In this document: one piece after another, positions 58,810 to 64,000 of the stretch
Layout: each line of letters starts with the position of its first letter
How positions within the stretch are numbered: position 1 is the stretch's first letter
Assembly: GCF_036013955.1 (NCBI RefSeq)
Contig: NZ_CP107903.1
Coordinates: forward strand, 372,001-436,000
DNA length: 64,000 bases
Source of the DNA: Streptomyces sp. NBC_00459
GTDB lineage: Bacteria; Actinomycetota; Actinomycetes; Streptomycetales; Streptomycetaceae
Reading direction: 5' to 3'
The notes under the pieces: model-generated
The model's input: only the letters and a program-made list of their open reading frames with translations
Told to the model about the DNA's origin: nothing
Databases searched by the model: none
Made by a program: the position numbers and the translations under genes

Positions 58810-60444
58810 TCAGCTCACGGAGCCGATGCGCTCGACGCGCTCGTCGACACCGTTACGGAGTTCACTGAGCGTCGTGCCGGGCGGGGCCGTCGTCGGTGTG
58901 GAGGTGGGCGGCTGCGTCTCGTCCGCGCAGGTCGCGCCCGAGGCCGGAACCTTCAGATCCACCAGGTAGTTGATGACCGCGTCCGTCGCGCAGGCACTGC
59001 GACCGAACGCGGTGTGCCCCTCGGCCTTGAAGGTGAGCAGCGAGGCGTTGTCGAGCTGGCGGGACAGCGCCACCGCGTCCTGGTACGGGGTGTCCGGGTC
59101 GCCGGTGGTGCCGAGGACGAGGATCGGCGCCGAACCCTTGGCCCGGTAGGAGCCGTCGTAGCGGCTGACGCGCTCGCCGAGCCACTGGACGCAGGCGGTC
59201 GCGTGCTGGTGGTCGTACGTGGGAGGGCCGTACGCCATCGCCGGGCCGAGCAGCGGCGCGGCCTTCGCGAAGGCCGTGACGTTGCGCTTCAGCAGCCGCA
59301 GGTCGCGCGGGTAGTCCCGGTCGACGCACTCGACGGCCACGTTCGGGCCGAGGAAGTCGAAGCTGGCCGGGGACGGCGGGCGCAGCAGGAAGGACGTGTT
59401 GTCCCGCAGCTGGGCCTTGCGCAGTGCCGCACCGAACTCGGGCCAGATGACCTTGCCCTCGTTGATGTTGAACATCAGCCGGTAGACCAGCGTGTAACCG
59501 TTGGCCTGGCCGCCGTTCGCGGTCGTCACAGGGTTGGCGTCCAGGTCGGCCTTCAGCTTCTCGAACGCCGCGCGCGGGTTGCCGTCGCCGAACCCGCAGG
59601 TGGCCTGATCGGCGGCGCACCAGTCGAGGAAGCGGCCCATCGCGCCGTCCAGCGCCAGGTACTGCGGCCGGTCGTAGGCGTACGGGCGGTTGGCGTAGTG
59701 CACCGGGTCGTATGCGCCGTCGAGAGTCAGGGCCCGCACCCGCTTCGGGAACATGGCAGCGTAGACGGTCCCGATGTACGACCCGAACGACCGCCCGTAG
59801 TAGGTGAGTTGCTTCTCCCCGAGCGCCTCCCGCAGCAGGTCGATGTCCCGGGCGACGTATTCGGTGCCGATGTAGGGCAGCAGCTCACCCGTGTTGTCCA
59901 CGCAGGCCTGGTCGAATTCGGCGGCCTGACGCAGCGCCGGTCCGAAGGCGTCCGGGCCGGGAACGCCCTTCGCCTCCGTGACGGCCCGCGTGTACCGCGC
60001 GTCGTCGAAGCAGGTCAGTGGCGAACTGCGGCCGACGCCGCGGACGTCGTAGCCGAAGACGTCGAAGGAGTCGCGCAGTGCGGCGGGCAGATCCGCGTAG
60101 TTGTTCCGCACGAAGTCCACACCGGAGTTGCCGGGGCCTCCCGGCTGCATGAACAGTGTGCCTTTGCGCTTCGTCTGGTCCGCGGCCTTCTTGCGGACCA
60201 CCGCGAGGGTGATGGTCTTGCCCTGCGGCTTGCGGTAGTCGAGCGGAACATCGGCGTTCGCACACTCGAAGCCGCCCTGACAGTCGGTCCAGGCGAGCGA
60301 CGGCACGGGCGGCTTCTCAGGCGGCTTCGGTGAAGCCGCCACTTGGGTCGCCGTCCCGGTCACGCCGGCCAGAAGTGCGGTCAGCGCGGCCCCGACGGCT
60401 GTGAGCCGTCCGAAGTGTCTCGTTCTGTGACGTGGAGTGGTCAT
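58810..60444 (-). CDS. Secreted alpha/beta-hydrolase, tripeptidyl aminopeptidase-like
   Basis: A 544-residue exported enzyme of the S33/TAP-like family. The signal peptide runs to about residue 37. The oxyanion loop is MQPGGPGNSG, the nucleophile Ser219 lies in YGRSFGSYIG, the acid Asp is in GTTGDPDTP and the catalytic His in AEGHTAFG. The TAP C-terminal domain with SACATDAVINYL and Cys pairs completes it. GGGGGAAGGAAAG precedes the ATG. Family members release N-terminal peptides or amino acids from secreted substrates. It stands alone, with a terminator after it. Confidence 0.88.
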   Translation of the reverse strand: MTTPRHRTRHFGRLTAVGAALTALLAGVTGTATQVAASPKPPEKPPVPSLAWTDCQGGFECANADVPLDYRKPQGKTITLAVVRKKAADQTKRKGTLFMQPGGPGNSGVDFVRNNYADLPAALRDSFDVFGYDVRGVGRSSPLTCFDDARYTRAVTEAKGVPGPDAFGPALRQAAEFDQACVDNTGELLPYIGTEYVARDIDLLREALGEKQLTYYGRSFGSYIGTVYAAMFPKRVRALTLDGAYDPVHYANRPYAYDRPQYLALDGAMGRFLDWCAADQATCGFGDGNPRAAFEKLKADLDANPVTTANGGQANGYTLVYRLMFNINEGKVIWPEFGAALRKAQLRDNTSFLLRPPSPASFDFLGPNVAVECVDRDYPRDLRLLKRNVTAFAKAAPLLGPAMAYGPPTYDHQHATACVQWLGERVSRYDGSYRAKGSAPILVLGTTGDPDTPYQDAVALSRQLDNASLLTFKAEGHTAFGRSACATDAVINYLVDLKVPASGATCADETQPPTSTPTTAPPGTTLSELRNGVDERVERIGSVS

Positions 60445-60655
60445 ACTTTCCTTCCCCCTGGGTCAATGTTTCGCCAAGCGCTCACTGTGCACAGCGAGTT
60501 CGGCTATCTGAACAGACGGAAAAGGACCGAGAACGGTGCCACGCCGACAACTCTTTCTTCATCCGATCTCGATCCGCGGACGCGGCCCCGGTGTTCCACT
60601 GAGCCGTACACCGGCTCCACAACCCGGACACCTTCCACCCCACTGGAGGCAACAC

Positions 60656-61291
60656 ATGGCAACAGACGAAGCACAGCCCCGGGTCGAACCACTGCCCGTC
60701 GAGCGGTGGGCCCCCGAGGTCCGCGCCGTCTGGACGGCGGACAGCCTCAAAAGCAAGGAAGACCAGCTGCCCGCTCACCTGGCGCACATGCCGGACACGC
60801 TCAACCTCACTCGGATCCTCGCCCACCATCCCGAACTCGCCGTCGCCCTCTACCCGCTGTCCACCCTGGTCAACGCCGGTCTGCTGTCACCTCGGGACCG
60901 CGAACTGGTGACGCTGCGCGCCGCCTTGCGCAGCAGGTCCGGGTACCTGTGGTCCCACCACTACGAAACCGCGCAGACCGTCGGTGTCACTGAGGCGGAG
61001 GTACTCCGCACCGCCGAAGATCCGTCGGCCGTCGCCTGGAGCCCGCACGAGGCGGCACTGATCACCTCCGTCGACGAGGTCTGTGACGCCTCCGCCATCG
61101 GCACCGTCACCTGGAAGCAACTGCGCCGAACGTACGACGACGCGCAGGTGCTGCAACTGCTGGCCCTCATCGGCACGTACCGGTTCCTGGCGACCGTGCT
61201 GAACACTGCCGGGGCCGCGCTGGACGAGTGGCGCCCCGAACGTCCCCTGCCGACCGTGACCGTCGCGGGGGAACGGGACACGACGCGATGA
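60656..61291 (+). CDS. Carboxymuconolactone decarboxylase-family protein without CxxC
   Basis: A 211-residue protein of the CMD/AhpD-like helical family. LSPRDRELVTLRAALRSRSGYLWSHH, key elements ELVTLRAA and WSHHYETA, marks the core. AhpD peroxidases carry Cys-x-x-Cys before the His; here the stretch RSGYLWSHH has no cysteine, so peroxidase-type chemistry is unlikely. GGAGG lies upstream of the ATG. Its coding region overlaps, antisense, with the C-terminal read-through of the PPK2 gene (60887-61291). Confidence 0.82.
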   Translation: MATDEAQPRVEPLPVERWAPEVRAVWTADSLKSKEDQLPAHLAHMPDTLNLTRILAHHPELAVALYPLSTLVNAGLLSPRDRELVTLRAALRSRSGYLWSHHYETAQTVGVTEAEVLRTAEDPSAVAWSPHEAALITSVDEVCDASAIGTVTWKQLRRTYDDAQVLQLLALIGTYRFLATVLNTAGAALDEWRPERPLPTVTVAGERDTTR

Positions 61292-62488
61292 AGACCCTGT
61301 GACCCCTGTGACCCCTATGCCCTCTGTGTCTCGGCGTGATCCATACGCCTCGGCCCGGGCAAGGCAGACTCCGTCACCTACCGCCCGGCCTCGACAGCCA
61401 GGCTTCGGTCGGCGCGAAGCACGGTTCACCGGAGGTCGCGACGGCTCTGGAGACTCTCCGCCTGTCAAGGTGCTCGACCGATGCCGTCGGCTGGATCGCG
61501 TCGCGCACGTCCCGAAGGCCCGAAGCCGGTCGTCAGACGGCTTCGGGGTGGCTGCCGGGTCCGCTGGTACGGGGGCCAGAGGTGTGGGCGAAAGAGTGGT
61601 GCCCTCCTCGCCGGGTTCCAGGAGGGTGTTGGCGGCACCGACGATGAGCGGGTCGGGGGTGCCGACCGCCTCGGGATCCTTGCTGGTGCAGTCGATGCGG
61701 GACAACAGACTGCGCATGGCTTCCAGCCTGGCGCGGCGTTTGTCGTTGCTCTTGACGACGGTCCAGGGGGCGCGTTCGGTGTCGGTGGCGCGGAACATGT
61801 CGACCTTGGCCTCGGTGTAGTCGTCCCACTGGTCCAGCGAGGCAAGGTCGGTGGGCGACAGTTTCCACTGGCGCACCGGATCGACCTGCCGGATGGCGAA
61901 TCGGGTGCGCTGTTCGGCTCGGGACACGGAGAACCAGAACTTGACCAACAGGATGCCGTCGTCGACGAGCATCCGCTCGAAGGCCGGGCACTGTTCGAGG
62001 AACAGCTCGTACTGGCCCTTCGAGCAGTAGCCCATCACCCGCTCCACGCCGGCCCGGTTGTACCAGGAACGGTCGAAGAAGACGATCTCTCCAGCCGTCG
62101 GCAGGTGTTGGATGTACCGCTGGAAGTACCACTGACCTGCCTCCCGCTCGGTCGGCTTGTCCAGGGCCACCACTCGGGCGCCGCGGGGATTGAGCCGCTC
62201 GGTGAGGCGTTGGATGGTGCCGCCCTTGCCTGCCGCGTCGCGCCCTTCGCACACGACGATCACGCGTGCGCCGGTCTCCTTGACCCACCGCTGCAACTTG
62301 AGCAGCTCGATCTGCAGGACACGCTTGAGCTGCTCGTACTCGCCACGGCCGACCTTGCGGTCGTACGGGTGGTTCTCGCGCCAGGTCTTGAGGGGGCGGC
62401 CGGTTCCGTCCAGCAGGACCGGTCGCTCTTCCCGGCTGGCGTCCACGGTCAGCCCGTCCAGCAGCCTGTCGGCCTGATCTTCGTTCAT
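60887..62488 (-). CDS. ppk2: Polyphosphate kinase 2 family protein with abnormal C-terminal extension
   Basis: The first 296 residues are a PPK2 (class I) domain: Walker A-like CEGRDAAGKGG (79-89), lid KPTEREAGQWYF and Walker B FFDRSWYNRAGVER with Asp139. It transfers phosphate between polyphosphate and nucleoside di- or monophosphates. AGGGGAG precedes the ATG at 62488. The usual end follows TPDPLIVG; here the frame stays open for about 237 more codons, first Pro-rich, then Arg/Ser-rich, into the antisense of the CMD gene. Other minus-strand frames stop soon after residue 296, so a frameshift or lost stop near 61600 is likely. Confidence 0.82.
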   Translation of the reverse strand: MNEDQADRLLDGLTVDASREERPVLLDGTGRPLKTWRENHPYDRKVGRGEYEQLKRVLQIELLKLQRWVKETGARVIVVCEGRDAAGKGGTIQRLTERLNPRGARVVALDKPTEREAGQWYFQRYIQHLPTAGEIVFFDRSWYNRAGVERVMGYCSKGQYELFLEQCPAFERMLVDDGILLVKFWFSVSRAEQRTRFAIRQVDPVRQWKLSPTDLASLDQWDDYTEAKVDMFRATDTERAPWTVVKSNDKRRARLEAMRSLLSRIDCTSKDPEAVGTPDPLIVGAANTLLEPGEEGTTLSPTPLAPVPADPAATPKPSDDRLRAFGTCATRSSRRHRSSTLTGGESPEPSRPPVNRASRRPKPGCRGRAVGDGVCLARAEAYGSRRDTEGIGVTGVTGSSSRRVPFPRDGHGRQGTFGAPLVQRGPGSVQHGRQEPVRADEGQQLQHLRVVVRSAQLLPGDGADGGGVTDLVDGGDQCRLVRAPGDGRRIFGGAEYLRLSDTDGLRGFVVVGPQVPGPAAQGGAQRHQFAVPR

Positions 62489-62622
62489 CACGCTACTCCC
62501 CTTGGGCCTGTGTCCCGAGTACTGGTGCACTCACCTTCGACCGCCCCGGGCAGGTGCCGGCCCATTCATGGAGGCCTCACCCGCCCCGGGCGGACAAGCC
62601 GATCGGCATGGCCCCAGCGAGG

Positions 62623-62865
62623 TCAGAAGGGCATGCGGCGGCGGGTACGACGGCCGGCCGAGCCGCTACGGCCCACGGCGCGGGAACTCGTGTGGAACGG
62701 CTTGCTGAAGAGCCGGCCCAGGATGCCGGGCGCCTTGCCGCCGGCCCGCGCACCGGCGCCGAGCGTGCGCTGCGTGCCGCGTTCAGGGTGACGGGAGAGG
62801 CGGGGGACGAAGAAGGCCAGCAGGGCCAGGACCACACATACTCCGATGACTGCGCCAATGATCAT
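62623..62865 (-). CDS. Small single-span membrane protein, 80 aa
   Basis: An N-terminal helix (IIGAVIGVCVVLALLAFFV) anchors a basic cytoplasmic tail containing RLSRHPERGTQRTLGAG, then GRLFSKPF and an Arg-rich end RRTRRRMPF. TAGGAG lies upstream of the ATG. The motif order (RHPERGTQRTLG, KAPG, LFSKPF) is one I recall from unnamed Streptomyces proteins. The function is unknown. Confidence 0.75.
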   Translation of the reverse strand: MIIGAVIGVCVVLALLAFFVPRLSRHPERGTQRTLGAGARAGGKAPGILGRLFSKPFHTSSRAVGRSGSAGRRTRRRMPF

Positions 62866-63082
62866 GAGTCGACTCCTATGACTGGTCGGGAGAACACGGG
62901 TGCCCCGTCACGTTCCGGCTATGTGTCCGGCCCCTCCGCGACTCCTGCGGCGATGGAGGGTGGTCCCGCCGAGCGGCAACCGGCATTCGATGACGATCCG
63001 AGCCGGTCGTGCGGCTCACGCAGTTCAGCTTCCGGCCGATCGACGGAAGCCCTGTCGCGGCCCTCACCCGTCATTCGGGCGG

Positions 63083-63113
63083 TTGACATGGACTGTACGG
63101 TACAGTTTAGATA
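63083..63113 (+). promoter_or_regulatory. Promoter with TetR-like operator, leaderless transcript
   Basis: TTGACA (63083-63088) and TTAGAT (63107-63112) are spaced by 18 bases. Between them ACTGTAC-G-GTACAGT (63092-63106) is a perfect 15-bp palindrome of the TetR-operator kind. The ATG begins at 63119, about seven bases past the -10 element, and no ribosome-binding site exists, so transcription probably starts at the ATG itself. Confidence 0.75.
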
Positions 63114-63118
63114 GCCGT

Positions 63119-64000
63119 ATGGCTACATCCCTTGAGCAACAGCCACACACCAACAAACTCCTGGTCGGCCGATTCCTCACCGATGTATTCGGCGCGCGAA
63201 ACGCGGACGCGGTGTCCGGCTACGTCACCCCGGACCTGGTCCAGCACGGTGCCGACATCCCGGACGGCGCACAGGCGTTCGCCGATCTCCTGCGTCGCGA
63301 CTTCGACCGTCGACCGTCGGCGGACCAAGGCACAACCGATGTCTGCGAGGTGCGGGACCCGGTGTTCGTCATCGGGGAGAACGACCTGGTCTGCACGTGC
63401 CACTACATGCCGCAACCGGATCCGGACTCCCCCGGCTCCACCTTCGACTACTACGCGTTCACCACCTACCGCATCCGCGACGGACGGATCGCCGAGCGTT
63501 GGCCGTCGCACAACAAGATCGCCCCACCACGGCTCCCCGCACCGGGCACACCGACGCGAACGACCACCGTGTCGTCATCCCCTTCGACCGACATCGAGGC
63601 GAACAAGCGCCTGGTGGTGGACTTCTACCGCTGCGTCTTCGACGCGCAGAACCCGGATGCGGTCCAGGACTTCGTCGCCGAGGACTACCTTCAGCACGTC
63701 TCCCACTACCCGCCCGGCAGGGCAGGGCTGGAGGAGTTCGTGCGCAGCCGATTCCCGGACGGACCCGTACCCCCGTCGGCCGAGCTCCTCATCCCGCCTG
63801 CATTGATCGTCGCCGAGGGCGACATCGTCGTAGTCGCCGGACTGCTCCCCCAGGCCGAACCCGACGGAAGCGGCGCGCTCTACCCGTACTACGCCTACGA
63901 CGCATACCGCGTGCGCGGGCATCAGCTCGTGGAGCACTGGAGCGGCATCAGCAAGTCATCCCCGCCCGAGGCCCCGGGCCCTCCGCCCGCCGCCCAGGCT
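63119..64000 (+). CDS. Tandem SnoaL/NTF2-like protein, 3' end beyond window
   Basis: The frame is open for 294 codons to the window edge. Two SnoaL-like (NTF2-fold) domains are visible. The first (about 12-137) opens NKLLVGRFLTDVFGARNADAV, with YVTPDLVQHGADIPDG and a terminal IAERWPSHN. The second (about 161-284) repeats this order: NKRLVVDFYRCVFDAQNPDAV, YLQHVSHYPPG and LVEHWSGIS. Each domain has the His in the QH motif. Such proteins are isomerases, hydrolases or binding proteins in polyketide or stress contexts. The TetR-like operator suggests ligand-inducible expression. Confidence 0.75.
   Translation, partial: MATSLEQQPHTNKLLVGRFLTDVFGARNADAVSGYVTPDLVQHGADIPDGAQAFADLLRRDFDRRPSADQGTTDVCEVRDPVFVIGENDLVCTCHYMPQPDPDSPGSTFDYYAFTTYRIRDGRIAERWPSHNKIAPPRLPAPGTPTRTTTVSSSPSTDIEANKRLVVDFYRCVFDAQNPDAVQDFVAEDYLQHVSHYPPGRAGLEEFVRSRFPDGPVPPSAELLIPPALIVAEGDIVVVAGLLPQAEPDGSGALYPYYAYDAYRVRGHQLVEHWSGISKSSPPEAPGPPPAAQA

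Overview
The window reads as a stretch of Streptomyces (or a very close actinomycete) chromosome. The DNA is very GC-rich with strong third-position G/C, GTG and TTG starts are common, long antisense open frames shadow most genes, and the families are typical of the genus: SpoIIE-type phosphatases, anti-sigma-type HATPases, DHA2 exporters, FtsX-type ABC exporters, a LacI-GH5 pair, a SigE-family sigma factor and Pmt. No rRNA, tRNA, CRISPR array, prophage or intact insertion sequence was seen. One decayed IS701-like transposase fragment is present.

Layout. 1-5.1 kb: a likely aromatic/phenylpropanoid oxidation cluster. A divergent VOC protein is cut by the window edge and shares an operator-rich promoter with a DHA2 exporter, an aldehyde dehydrogenase and a carotenoid-cleavage/lignostilbene-type oxygenase. 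5.2-9.7 kb: an Arg-rich 48-aa protein, a DUF402 phosphatase-like protein, a GlsB/YeaQ membrane protein, a secreted PL1 pectate lyase and a membrane-anchored EEP-family enzyme. 10.1-15.6 kb: an OmpR-type response regulator and histidine kinase, a secreted protein, a DUF1206 membrane protein and a second DHA2 exporter. 15.7-24.7 kb: a HATPase anti-sigma-type protein, then two giant FtsX permeases with two ATPases, one of which carries an AbrB-like tail. 24.9-31.7 kb: an ANTAR-GAF-PAS-PP2C phosphatase and a 1,422-residue poly-HAMP hybrid kinase.

32-40 kb: a DUF4328 protein, an unknown protein, an Eis-like acetyltransferase divergent from an ArsR-type regulator, a secreted crystallin-like protein, and a SigE-family sigma factor, its single-span partner and Pmt. 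40-46 kb: the IS701 remnant, a RibD-C/DHFR-like reductase, a LacI regulator convergent with a secreted GH5-ricin glycosidase whose promoter holds a 28-bp perfect palindrome, a DUF4232 lipoprotein and an alpha/beta-hydrolase relic. 46-53 kb: an MFS transporter, a DUF3500-HupE operon, a secreted Ig-like protein and a second SpoIIE phosphatase. 53.6-57 kb: a cobalamin-riboswitch-controlled BtuFCD operon ending in a [2Fe-2S] ferredoxin-like protein. 57.2-64 kb: a small membrane protein, a Roadblock/LC7 protein, an ArsR regulator, a secreted peptidase, a CMD-family protein, a PPK2 with an abnormal C-terminal read-through, a small membrane protein and a leaderless tandem SnoaL gene running off the end.

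The best candidates for new biology are the DUF3500-HupE operon, the sigma/PTS-tail/Pmt locus, the AbrB-tailed ABC system, the riboswitch operon with its ferredoxin, the poly-HAMP kinase with a phosphosite-less receiver, and the palindrome in front of the GH5 gene.
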